From: Paludibacter sp.
Lineage (GTDB): Bacteria; Bacteroidota; Bacteroidia; Bacteroidales; Paludibacteraceae
Assembly (NCBI GenBank): GCA_019163375.1
Contig: JAFLKK010000005.1
Coordinates: forward strand, 221,511 to 285,510
Direction of reading: 5' to 3'
Length of the DNA stretch: 64,000 bases
The notes under the pieces are model-generated. The model was not told where the DNA came from, searched no databases, and saw nothing but the letters and a program-made list of their open reading frames with translations. A program made the position numbers and the translations under genes. Each line of letters opens with the position of its first letter. Positions within the stretch are counted from its first letter, which is position 1. This document shows, piece after piece, positions 46,271-54,152 of this stretch.

Positions 46271-46723
46271 TCAAACGTTCAAGAAATAGATTGATTTATA
46301 ATCAAGCGATTTAGCTCCAATCTTTTTATAAAAATCAATAGCTCCATGATTTGCATTATTCACATACCATTCCACCTTATTAGCACCATTAATTTGTGCA
46401 TAGTCTTTTATGTAATCAAAAAGCTGTTTTCCAACTCCACAGTTTCTATACTCAGGGAAAACAAATAAATCTTCAATATAATAATTCGTCTTCGCCTTAA
46501 ATGTAGAGAATGTTTTTAAAATCAATGCAAAACCACATATCTTATTCTCGTCGTTTTCAGCCACAAACACTTTAACGTGACTATCTGAACTAAAAATGGA
46601 ATCTTTTATAGCTTGCTCAGTTGCTGAAACCATATCTAATTGATTGACATGCTCAGCCAATCCACATATACAATCAAAAATAATTGCTGAGTCTTTTTCT
46701 ACCGCTTCTCTAATTTTTGTCAT
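46271..46723 (-). CDS. GNAT acetyltransferase, copy B'
   Basis: About 93% identical by eye to copy B (42562-43014). The acetyl-CoA loop reads RNCGVGKQLF. The frame extends to a TTG at 46729; the ATG at 46723 is used, matching copy B. It is the upstream end of the duplicated block. The substrate is unknown. Confidence 0.88.
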   Translation of the reverse strand: MTKIREAVEKDSAIIFDCICGLAEHVNQLDMVSATEQAIKDSIFSSDSHVKVFVAENDENKICGFALILKTFSTFKAKTNYYIEDLFVFPEYRNCGVGKQLFDYIKDYAQINGANKVEWYVNNANHGAIDFYKKIGAKSLDYKSIYFLNV

Positions 46724-46740
46724 ATTCAATTTATATTTTC

Positions 46741-47247
46741 TTATTTTATTCGTTCATGTATTTCTGTTTGATTATTTTCGACGTATTTACAACTCGGTGT
46801 ATTTCCGCACTTTCTGCATGATAAGTCCCAACCTGAATTTAGTGTCCCACATTGCGGACATTTATAATTTTCCAATGCTTCAGTATAGAAAATCTCGAAT
46901 CCAACTTCTTTAATCCTGTCTAAATCTTTCCAAAGCTCAATTCTATGTGGCATTATTGATTGAAAATTTTCAAGTTCTTTGCATGGATATTGCCTGCATT
47001 CCGAGCAGAAGTTTATTCCTTTTTCTATCGTACACTTCAGCATAAAACACTTATTACAATTCGCATTTCTTTTCTGCGAACGACAACCTTCACAACGAGT
47101 TTTTTCAACTGTCAGGTTAAGAGACTCTGCTTGTCTTTCAAGTCTTTCTGTATCTTCATTACTCGCGATAAAAATTGCACATGAAGGACAAAAAAGCCCA
47201 CAAGCAGCTATCAGAGTTTTATCAGGGTGGTTAAGTTTCAATGTCAT
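46741..47247 (-). CDS. DUF3795-family Cys-rich protein
   Basis: 168 aa. The N-terminal ACGLFCPSCAIFIAS and CEGCRSQKRNANCNKCFMLKC show the Cys pattern of DUF3795. A C-terminal zinc ribbon (CPQCG...CRKCG, about 136-154) is added. Metal binding is likely; function unknown. It overlaps nothing and is 17 bp upstream of copy B' on the same strand. Confidence 0.82.
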   Translation of the reverse strand: MTLKLNHPDKTLIAACGLFCPSCAIFIASNEDTERLERQAESLNLTVEKTRCEGCRSQKRNANCNKCFMLKCTIEKGINFCSECRQYPCKELENFQSIMPHRIELWKDLDRIKEVGFEIFYTEALENYKCPQCGTLNSGWDLSCRKCGNTPSCKYVENNQTEIHERIK

Positions 47248-47294
47248 TTATCTGTTCTTTTTAGACATGCCCATAGATTACGTTGCACTGAAAT

Positions 47295-47792
47295 TCATTT
47301 TTCATTTAATTTTCCCCAAATCTGATCGACATTTTCGTCTCCTTTAAAATAATCGACCTGCGAACCTCTTTCAAAAATATCCATAAGCGGACCTATTATC
47401 ATTTTGTTCGTATCAGGAAACTCTGCAACATCAAAATCGTTGTTTGTTCGTAAATCGAAATAGATACACGGTTCTGCTGTATGGTTATATAATTGGTGAG
47501 TACTTGTGTCACCCATTTCAAAAAACAGAATATCTCCTTTTTTTACAATTTCTAATCCCTCCTTTGTTCTTAAAGTTGCAGAACCTTCCAATATCAATAG
47601 AACCTCTTCTGCATTTCTATGAAAATGATATGGATATGAGTATTTGTTCGGATCCAATTTACGCATATTAAAGAATAAATCTTTTGATTTACCCAACTCG
47701 GACAACCTCGGACTTGAATACCACTCATATGGTTTCAAATTAGATTGCAACTCATTATATTCGATTTCTTCCTGTCTGAAAATTTTAGGCAT
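47295..47792 (-). CDS. Cupin-domain protein (second type)
   Basis: A 165-aa cupin unrelated to the cupin-A pair beyond the fold. Motif 1 is YHFHRNAEEVLLILEGSATL and motif 2 is GDTSTHQLYNHT, so a metal site of two His plus Glu plus His is plausible. The role is unknown. It lies 47 bp upstream of the DUF3795 gene and is probably cotranscribed. Confidence 0.82.
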   Translation of the reverse strand: MPKIFRQEEIEYNELQSNLKPYEWYSSPRLSELGKSKDLFFNMRKLDPNKYSYPYHFHRNAEEVLLILEGSATLRTKEGLEIVKKGDILFFEMGDTSTHQLYNHTAEPCIYFDLRTNNDFDVAEFPDTNKMIIGPLMDIFERGSQVDYFKGDENVDQIWGKLNEK

Positions 47793-47936
47793 AGTTTATT
47801 TCTCTTAAATTGTTAGCCATTATCATTATTTTTATTACACAAAAAACCGTCTTCGTTCAAAAGTTTCTATAATCATAATTCTAACTTGTATATAAACGAC
47901 ATTTAATCCTTCGTTATTTACGCTAGCTTTAATTTC

Positions 47937-48737
47937 TTATTTCGTTTTCTGTCTTCGTTCTAATAACTTCTCATTCATACTTATGCTAATAAAGTCAAAA
48001 CAGTCAGGAATAACTTTCTCTGCTGCAATAATGGCAGATTCAGTCAGACCGCCCTTGTTTGCAACTTCTGATATTATCTTGTTCACTGATTTATCAGAAT
48101 CAATCAAATAATTCATTGTACTGGCAATAGTATAATAAACCGCTTGTTTCTGTATGTCATCAGATATGTCAAATGAGGTCAATAGTTGTTCTACAATTTT
48201 TGTAAATAATCCAGGACCACAACTAGTCAACTTCCCCAACATATCAAACTCTTGGTCAGATTTCGCTTCAATCAGCTTAGTTATCCGAGTAAGAATATCT
48301 ATAAGTTCCGTTAAATCAGTCGTTGAAACAGTTGAATTGCTTTGAAAGATTGTCGTACCCTGCTTAATCTGCCAGTTTATATTCGGTAAAAGTCTTACTA
48401 TTTTCGTTTTTGGAAACAATTCGTTTAATTTGTCAATAGTCACAGAATTAGCACAACTAACAATCACTGAGTCACTTTTTAATAATGACGAAACAAAATC
48501 AGTCTCTAAAGCAACAATACCTGAAGTCGGAATAATTAAGAAAACAAATGAACTGTCACTACATAAGTCATTGTAATTGGCTACATAATTAACTCTAGGG
48601 TTATAAGTCTGAAGTTCCAGAACTTTATCAGCAGTTCGATTGTAAACTTTTATCGACTTGTCAGGAAAGATTTGTCTAAGTCCAGTTATCAAAGATTTAG
48701 TCAAATGTCCAGATCCGTATATGGAAAGTTGTCTCAT
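47937..48737 (-). CDS. Pyrroline-5-carboxylate reductase-like protein
   Basis: An NAD(P)-binding protein with YGSGHLTKSLITGL near the N-terminus, matching the P5CR-type Rossmann motif, and SCGPGLFTKIVEQLL plus VANKGGLTESAI in the dimerisation domain, as in ProC. Many ProC residues are replaced (LPNINWQIKQGTT for MPNTPAxxxxG), so proline synthesis is doubtful. The frame extends to 48767; the ATG at 48737 (MRQLSIYGSG) is used, giving 266 aa. It is the first gene of the minus-strand accessory array. Confidence 0.75.
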   Translation of the reverse strand: MRQLSIYGSGHLTKSLITGLRQIFPDKSIKVYNRTADKVLELQTYNPRVNYVANYNDLCSDSSFVFLIIPTSGIVALETDFVSSLLKSDSVIVSCANSVTIDKLNELFPKTKIVRLLPNINWQIKQGTTIFQSNSTVSTTDLTELIDILTRITKLIEAKSDQEFDMLGKLTSCGPGLFTKIVEQLLTSFDISDDIQKQAVYYTIASTMNYLIDSDKSVNKIISEVANKGGLTESAIIAAEKVIPDCFDFISISMNEKLLERRQKTK

Positions 48738-48867
48738 TTTCTTTTTTTCTATTATGCCGTCTAACACTAGTATATGCCCAGTTGAAAAAATGGATATGCT
48801 ACATTAAATGGACATATATCACATTTTACCTTCTGCCTCCTCAAATTTTATGTTTATTTTTCGCCCA

Positions 48868-48903
48868 CAAACATACTAAAAACAATTAACATGAAGTATG
48901 TTT
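48868..48903 (-). promoter_or_regulatory. Inverted repeat at a -7-like element before the P5CR-like gene
   Basis: AAACATACT (48870-48878) and AGTATGTTT (48895-48903) form a perfect 9-bp repeat around a 16-nt spacer. The left arm overlaps a minus-strand TATGTTTG (plus 48868-48875). The AGTATGT element recurs at the DUF2971 promoter (25156). Confidence 0.4.
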
Positions 48904-48960
48904 TTTGAAGAAAAATATTCAAACAATTAAAAATAATTACGGCATCTTATCAAATAAATA

Positions 48961-48992
48961 AAATGGAGCACAACTTACGCCGTGCTCCATTT
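48961..48992. terminator. Orphan intrinsic terminator
   Basis: AAATGGAGCAC (48961-48971) pairs with GTGCTCCATTT (48982-48992), with a T run on the right and T-rich sequence on the minus side. No gene ends here on either strand, so it closes an unseen small RNA or a lost gene. Confidence 0.7.
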
Positions 48993-49235
48993 TTTGGGTA
49001 TGAGGGTGTCTCAAAAGTAAGATGAACGCAAAACTCGTCAGTCCACTGACGGATTAAGCTAATAACCGCAAATTCACAAATAACAAATAACTATACTTTA
49101 GCAATATACAGTAATCCAAAATAATGAAATTTGTGAAAATTCGCGTAATTCGCGTTCAAAAAACTCTTTTAATACATCCTCCTAAAATTGAAAGAAGAAT
49201 AGAATCTATATATTTCAATATTAACGTTATTGCTA
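48993..49235. other. Noncoding junction with an IS-like end and a hairpin
   Basis: GAGGGTGTCTCAAAAGT (49003-49019) resembles the terminal repeat of several insertion sequences, but no transposase or partner end is seen. A hairpin CGTCAGT-CC-ACTGACG (49036-49051) follows. It marks the boundary between the AT-rich array and the AraC/GyrI locus. Confidence 0.35.
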
Positions 49236-49856
49236 CTACACCTGAAATCTCAAAATGGTTTTCAACTTCTCTGCTGCTGTCTTTCGGGCATCCGACAAGT
49301 AGATCTCGCGGTGCGTTTTGGACTTTCGCACCAAGCCACGACTTTCGGCAAAGGCTTCCATGGTTGCAAAACTCTGCGGTTCGTTATCATAACTGCCAAG
49401 GTGCAGGATTTGAACACAGTTGCCCTCTTCTATCGTCTCGAACCTGACTTTGTCCAACAAAGGATGGGGCTTTTTCATTTTTACCTGTTCGATAATAGCG
49501 GAAGCATAGTCGGTAGTCACAAAATCGGGTTGACGAATCATCAGGTTAAACACCAGTGCGTCTTTATCCAGCGTCTCCATCGGTTTTTGTTTTGCTTCGT
49601 CGGTAATATTCCACACTCCTTCGAGCGGATAAACGCTGTAATCGTAGTAGCCGACAGGTGCTCGCCCCGATTTAGGACTCATCTTTACCGCATACGATAT
49701 AGAATACAACACAGCGATATATTCGGCGAAAGCGGGATGATTCGGATTTCCTTCGCCACGGATGCTAAAGAAATTCATAGCCGGAATAATTACTTGTTCG
49801 GGCTTACTTTTAGGAGCATAGAAAGCTTTCTCTTCTTTTTTCCAATCGTGTTTCAT
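49236..49856 (-). CDS. GyrI-like small-molecule-binding protein
   Basis: 206 aa from the ATG at 49856. FYAPKSKPEQVIIPAMNFFS, VYPLEGVW and PHPLLDKVRFETIEEG are typical of the GyrI-like family whose members bind small hydrophobic or cationic molecules. The start overlaps the stop of the upstream AraC gene (TAATG), so translation is coupled. It probably acts with that regulator, perhaps as a ligand scavenger. Confidence 0.82.
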   Translation of the reverse strand: MKHDWKKEEKAFYAPKSKPEQVIIPAMNFFSIRGEGNPNHPAFAEYIAVLYSISYAVKMSPKSGRAPVGYYDYSVYPLEGVWNITDEAKQKPMETLDKDALVFNLMIRQPDFVTTDYASAIIEQVKMKKPHPLLDKVRFETIEEGNCVQILHLGSYDNEPQSFATMEAFAESRGLVRKSKTHREIYLSDARKTAAEKLKTILRFQV

Positions 49857-50803
49857 TACAGTCTTTTGAGAGGGATACAAATGTCCAGAATAAATTTACG
49901 TTCGGGGTGTTGAGTATGGTCGTTGTAGTATAACTCGTAGTTATACCCTTCGCCCGGCTCGTAACCACTTTCGGTAAGCCACAGGCACATGGTGTTCCAA
50001 GCCTGTTCGAACTGAGCTTCTACAATTTCAAAATGTCCGACGGCATATTTTCCTGCCGGAACGGTCATCTTTCCTATTTCACCTTCTACTTTCACATCGG
50101 AATTTACAATAAGGCAGGCACTTTGACGCATTTTATCCATTTCAGTCACCGAGGGATCGTCGTGATACACGGTAAGGGTCTTCGCGTTGGGCGAATTGAG
50201 CAATCCACGTGGACCGGCGAACTGCATTAACTTACCATACGCTTGTCCGATTTGATTAAACGCACCCGTGTGACGACAATAAATAACTTGCAGCTCGGGC
50301 ATTTCTTTTACAATAACTTCTGTTTCCATAATAATGAGTTGTTTTAATTTGTTGGTACAAAATTCCTCATTTTGGATAACAAAGAGTTTACTTTTCTTGC
50401 TCAACTGTTGACCCATCTTGCTAAAGTAAATACCATCCTTTACCAGCAATGGTTTTTCCAACTGTCGGTATTCCTTGGCACTTACCCCAAAATGCTTCCG
50501 AAACGTGCGGCTAAACAACGACACACTGCTAAACCCGCAACTGTAAGCTATGTCGCCAATAACTTTGGATGGACTATCTTTTAGTTGTTGCGCTGCCTTT
50601 TCTATACGGATACGTTGCAGAAAATTAGCGGGGGTCTCTCCTACCACTACAGTAAAAATACGATGAAAATGGAATGGTGAGAAATGCGCTATCTGTGCCA
50701 TAGCATAGAGATTGATCGGTTGGTCGATATGCTGCTCTATATACTCCATGATGCGGTTAATGCGCGCAATGTATTCTTGTTTACTTAGTTCTTGCGAGGT
50801 CAT
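49856..50803 (-). CDS. AraC-family regulator with GyrI-like effector domain
   Basis: 315 aa. The AraC/XylS DNA-binding domain is N-terminal (about 10-110), with HFSPFHFHRIFTVVVGE and IGDIAYSCGFSSVSLFSRTF as its two helix-turn-helix units. A GyrI-like ligand domain follows from about 155 (METEVIVKEMPELQVIYCRH). This layout resembles Rob/SoxS-Rob-like activators of multidrug response. It is coupled to a second GyrI-like gene. A TATGTTTG element lies at 50826-50833 on the minus strand. Confidence 0.9.
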   Translation of the reverse strand: MTSQELSKQEYIARINRIMEYIEQHIDQPINLYAMAQIAHFSPFHFHRIFTVVVGETPANFLQRIRIEKAAQQLKDSPSKVIGDIAYSCGFSSVSLFSRTFRKHFGVSAKEYRQLEKPLLVKDGIYFSKMGQQLSKKSKLFVIQNEEFCTNKLKQLIIMETEVIVKEMPELQVIYCRHTGAFNQIGQAYGKLMQFAGPRGLLNSPNAKTLTVYHDDPSVTEMDKMRQSACLIVNSDVKVEGEIGKMTVPAGKYAVGHFEIVEAQFEQAWNTMCLWLTESGYEPGEGYNYELYYNDHTQHPERKFILDICIPLKRL

Positions 50804-50924
50804 ATTATCAATTGCTATAAGAGTGCAAACATAGTAATTTTATTTCTACCTTTATTTACTAATCTTGCTTTTTTCGAATCAATGCATCGTTCCGCAGGGT
50901 GACACAGTTTATTGAATAGACCCC

Positions 50925-51113
50925 CTTTCGATGACTATACTAGGCCTTTCGATGGCTACACTAGGCCTTTCGAAAGCTAAACTAGGCCTTTCGAAAGCTA
51001 AACTATGCCTTTCGAATGCTCTGCTAGGCCTTTCGAACTCTCTGCTAGGGCTTTCGAATGCTCTGCTATACCTTTCGAACGTTCTGCTAGGGCTTTCGAT
51101 GAGTGCTTGTAAA
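50925..51113. repeat. Tandem array, nine degenerate 21-nt units
   Basis: Nine consecutive 21-nt units begin at 50925, 50946, 50967, 50988, 51009, 51030, 51051, 51072 and 51093, each starting with CTTTCGA and most containing GCTAGG or a variant near the end. A plus-strand frame (50931-51170) stays open and would encode LGLSxAx heptads. The array lies between a minus-strand membrane-protein stop and the AraC/GyrI promoter. It is unrelated in sequence to the array at 32531 but has the same period. Confidence 0.9.
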
Positions 51114-52019
51114 CTACTTTTTAGTCAGCCTAAATACATAATTATCATTACTATACATTCCATTTATTAGAAAACCTCCTTCCTCGGCTAAAAACACTCC
51201 GGTTACAATGGCAACAATATCCACCAGCACCCGCAGGAAAAAGGATCGGAACACTTCGAATACGGATACCTGAAAAATGACCGGAACCAAGAAGTTGTAC
51301 AGTGCCCAGTTCAATCCGAACACCACCAATCCAAAAAGCAGGGCTTTTGCAAATGAATTATAGGCCGGAAAAGCATTGCGGTAGAACGAATAAAGAATCG
51401 CAATAAGCACGGCATTACCTCCGGTCCATAAAAAGGTGGCCAGCGGACTGTGCACATAAGCCGATTCGACTTCGATAACAATATATGCAAAGTAACGTCC
51501 AAAAAGGTACAACTCAACGATAGGAAACAGGGCAAACCAATAGGAGGCGTTTAATGTATGCGACAGTTTTCGGGTGGAATTGGTTCCGAAAAAGATCCCC
51601 GACAGTACACCCAGCAGCACGATGGGCAAGCCTTCGCTAATGCCGAAGATAATCTCAGCAGGCAGGGATGTTTGTTTTATTATCCCTGCTTCGAGCATGC
51701 CATAGGTCCACAAAAGGGCAAACAAGGTTCCGTAGATACAGCCCTTTTGCAATTTAGTGCCTGCCAGATTTTTCTGAACAACCAGAAACACGATTGCTAA
51801 AGCAAAATAGCAGATATAAAACATCCCTACAATCACCGGTTTGAAACCGATTGTTTTTACCAGCAGGCTGTAATCCATATTTTCTCCAATAGGATCCTCG
51901 CCCACCACAACTACTAACACGATACGAAATACGACTGCCAGGCTAATAATAAGAAACAGTTTCGGTACAAAATAAGGCTTGTTAGTAGCAGGTCTACTAT
52001 AGTTATTCATTTCACGCAT
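51114..52019 (-). CDS. Polytopic membrane protein of unknown function
   Basis: 301 aa with about eight hydrophobic helices and short loops; the first begins near residue 19 (PKLFLIISLAVVFRIVLVVV). I do not recognise the family. It starts 5 bp after the outer-membrane-like gene upstream and is cotranscribed with it from the promoter at 52706. Its stop is directly at the end of the 21-nt repeat array. A start three codons later (52010) is also possible. Confidence 0.7.
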   Translation of the reverse strand: MREMNNYSRPATNKPYFVPKLFLIISLAVVFRIVLVVVVGEDPIGENMDYSLLVKTIGFKPVIVGMFYICYFALAIVFLVVQKNLAGTKLQKGCIYGTLFALLWTYGMLEAGIIKQTSLPAEIIFGISEGLPIVLLGVLSGIFFGTNSTRKLSHTLNASYWFALFPIVELYLFGRYFAYIVIEVESAYVHSPLATFLWTGGNAVLIAILYSFYRNAFPAYNSFAKALLFGLVVFGLNWALYNFLVPVIFQVSVFEVFRSFFLRVLVDIVAIVTGVFLAEEGGFLINGMYSNDNYVFRLTKK

Positions 52020-52024
52020 TGGAT

Positions 52025-52603
52025 TTAAAATTTGACTGATACAGCAATATTACCGGCTAGAAAAACCGGTTCATCATTTTTGTAGTACGCATGAAAACTA
52101 TCGGGTTTATACCCGCTTTCAATGCCTTTGCCCACTATAAACTGTGGCGTGATCATTAAACGCAGATGTTTTATTCCCAGTCCGAATTCAATATCATACC
52201 CTGTTCTGAACTCACCCCACAGTTCGGCACTGTTGTAGTATTTGCGTTCATTTTTCTCGTAAAAAAAGTTGTAAGCCGGCCAAAAAGCATACTCGGCACT
52301 CCATCCTTTCCACAAATAACGACGATACCCGATGATCAAAGCCGGAGCGTGTGTGGCTCCAAAATCATAGCGTGCATTTTCGTAAGCCAGTCCCAACATA
52401 ATTTTGTTTTTCGGACTCAGGTCGTAAATATAAAGGGCACTGTAAAAATGTCCCACAAACTCCAATGCATTGAGTTGAATAGTGTGAGTGCGATGATAAG
52501 TGGAAACAGAATCGGTATTTTGTGCTCCCAAAGCAGCACTTGCACACACAGTAAACGCAATAATACAAAACATTTTTTTTACTGAAAATTGAATTGTTTT
52601 CAT
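52025..52603 (-). CDS. Small outer-membrane beta-barrel-like protein
   Basis: 192 aa. A signal peptide (MKTIQFSVKKMF, hydrophobic, cleavage near ALGAQ) is followed by about eight short amphipathic strands with aromatic ends (GYRRYLWKGWSAEYAFWPAY) and a final SVKF ending in Phe, as in outer-membrane barrels. I cannot name the family. Its promoter has two AraC boxes at 52734-52741 and 52755-52762, so it is a likely target of the neighbouring membrane AraC regulator. Confidence 0.7.
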   Translation of the reverse strand: MKTIQFSVKKMFCIIAFTVCASAALGAQNTDSVSTYHRTHTIQLNALEFVGHFYSALYIYDLSPKNKIMLGLAYENARYDFGATHAPALIIGYRRYLWKGWSAEYAFWPAYNFFYEKNERKYYNSAELWGEFRTGYDIEFGLGIKHLRLMITPQFIVGKGIESGYKPDSFHAYYKNDEPVFLAGNIAVSVKF

Positions 52604-52705
52604 ACGATAGAAATTGTTTATTTTTGAATTGTTGTGTGGAATTCATCGTCAATAATAACCGAATGGATTCCACTTGAATGATTGATTATTTTTTTTTTGA
52701 CGGTG

Positions 52706-52762
52706 CAAAAGTAAAATAATAGATTAGGCGGAAGGTCTCACTTTAGGCAAAGTAGGTCTTAC
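52706..52762 (-). promoter_or_regulatory. AraC-box promoter of the outer-membrane protein operon
   Basis: On the minus strand two direct boxes, GTAAGACC (plus 52755-52762) and GTGAGACC (plus 52734-52741), are spaced 21 bp apart. Twenty nt after the proximal box lies TACTTTTG (plus 52706-52713). There is no TTTG -33 box, as expected for an activator-dependent promoter. Confidence 0.7.
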
Positions 52763-52789
52763 TAAATGGCAGAATTAGTATCAGGTTAA

Positions 52790-52797
52790 GTAAGACT
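52790..52797 (+). promoter_or_regulatory. Third AraC box (GTAAGACT)
   Basis: A single box on the plus strand, facing the AraC gene, 85 nt upstream of a TATATTTG element (52883-52890). It could serve autoregulation. Confidence 0.45.
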
Positions 52798-52915
52798 TAT
52801 CCTCCCGTGACAATACAGCAGATATATTTACAGTTCATCAACTTTCCTGATTCTGATTATCAACATTTTGATACAAAATAACTATATTTGCAAAAAAAAA
52901 CAATAGCCGGGGTTT

Positions 52916-54037
52916 ATGTATTACATTTTCAGTATAGGTATTTTCGAAGCCGTATTTCTTTTTTCACTTATCGCTACCAAAAGAAAAAAAAGTGTAGCCG
53001 ACAGCCTCTTAGGTGGGGTATTTCTTTTGTTCGCTGTCAATATACTTTCGGCCTTTGTGGAGTTTTACAACCGTCAAAACGCTTATCCTTTCCCTGCCTT
53101 TATTAATACCACGCCACCTCTTATCCTGTTGCACGGCCCCATGCTGTGGTTTTATGTAAAGGCACAAACAGAACAAAACTTTCGGTTTAAGCCCCTTCAT
53201 CTCATTCACTTCCTCCCTTTTACTTTTTCAATAGCACATTTTAGCTACTTCATTTATCTTCAACCTCAAGCAGTAAAAATAAGCCTCGACGCGCACGAAG
53301 GATTTAAACAATTGCCTACCTATGGGCTGTTAATGATGATGATTCTTTTTTCGGGTCCTTTGTACTATATCTGGGCACTGAATATCTTGCGGAAATATAC
53401 GCAGCGCATCAAAAACTATTTCTCGGAAATTACACATATCGACCTGAAATGGTTGAGGGTGTTGTTGGTCTCATCGTTAGTAATGAGTTGTATTATCAAC
53501 GGAACCTTCTTTGTCGACTTCTTTTATCCGCTTGCTTCTTTCGAAAAGCTGCAGGCGGCCAGTTATATTTTTGTATCGTTGTATGTGTTGTTTCTGGGCT
53601 TCTTCGGGCATAAACAGGAATCGTTATTCACCAAAGTACCGTTAGAACAAGTAGAAGCACCGGCCAAAGTTGCGACCAATATTAGTAAAGCGGACGAAAA
53701 ATTTGTGTACACATTGATGGAAACAATGAAAGAAAAGAAACCGTACCTCCATCCCGATCTCACCTTATCGGCACTGAGCGAGGAAATGCAGGTATCGGAG
53801 GAATATCTTTCGGGTATACTCAACAACCAACTTCAGCGCAATTTCTTCGATTTTGTAAATCATTACCGGGTGGAAGATTTTAAAGTTCAATGTCAGGATG
53901 CAAAAAACAATCATCTCACCCTGATTGCCATTGCCTACGACTGTGGCTTCAATTCCAAAGCCACCTTCAACAGGGTATTTAAAAACATGACAAGCCTCAC
54001 TCCTACTCAGTTTAAACAAAGCGCGCAAGGAAAGTGA
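52916..54037 (+). CDS. Membrane-anchored AraC-family transcriptional regulator
   Basis: 373 aa. The N-terminal half has about seven hydrophobic helices (first at residues 2-20, last near 213-230), and the C-terminal 100 residues form an AraC DNA-binding domain (DLTLSALSEEMQVSEEYLSGIL and IAIAYDCGFNSKATFNRVFK). The DNA-binding domain is tethered to the inner membrane, a pattern frequent in Bacteroidota. It is divergent from the outer-membrane-like operon and upstream of a flavodoxin and aspartic-protease pair. Six GTRAGACY boxes flank it. Confidence 0.88.
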   Translation: MYYIFSIGIFEAVFLFSLIATKRKKSVADSLLGGVFLLFAVNILSAFVEFYNRQNAYPFPAFINTTPPLILLHGPMLWFYVKAQTEQNFRFKPLHLIHFLPFTFSIAHFSYFIYLQPQAVKISLDAHEGFKQLPTYGLLMMMILFSGPLYYIWALNILRKYTQRIKNYFSEITHIDLKWLRVLLVSSLVMSCIINGTFFVDFFYPLASFEKLQAASYIFVSLYVLFLGFFGHKQESLFTKVPLEQVEAPAKVATNISKADEKFVYTLMETMKEKKPYLHPDLTLSALSEEMQVSEEYLSGILNNQLQRNFFDFVNHYRVEDFKVQCQDAKNNHLTLIAIAYDCGFNSKATFNRVFKNMTSLTPTQFKQSAQGK

Positions 54038-54122
54038 GACTTCTTTTTTGCTCATTTTTTAGAAAGTGAGACCTCTTTCCGGCTTATTAAGACCTCCAGA
54101 CTCCCCCTTTTCCATTTCTTTG
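54034..54122 (+). promoter_or_regulatory. AraC-box promoter of the flavodoxin-protease operon
   Basis: Three plus-strand boxes: GTGAGACT (54034-54041, overlapping the AraC stop), GTGAGACC (54066-54073) and TTAAGACC (54087-54094). The last two are 21 bp apart. Twenty nt later lies a -7-like TTTCTTTG (54115-54122). The layout equals the divergent promoter at 52706-52762. Confidence 0.65.
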
Positions 54123-54152
54123 CAGTGAATTTAAAAACCGCAGTAAAAAGAA

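Noticed and set aside
41590-48737. Integron cassette array
   Set aside because: The gene types fit, but gaps are short and variable, with no attC-like inverted sites and no integrase in the window.
49230-49913. 227-codon plus-strand frame opposite the GyrI-like gene
   Set aside because: It is the antisense shadow of the GyrI-like gene, whose family motifs are clear on the minus strand.
50925-51113. CRISPR array
   Set aside because: Units are 21 nt, adjacent and degenerate, with no unique spacers and no cas genes.
50931-51170. 79-codon open frame encoding LGLSxAx heptads
   Set aside because: The frame stays open only because 21 is a multiple of 3. There is no promoter or ribosome-binding site, and the other array gives an equally open but unrelated frame.
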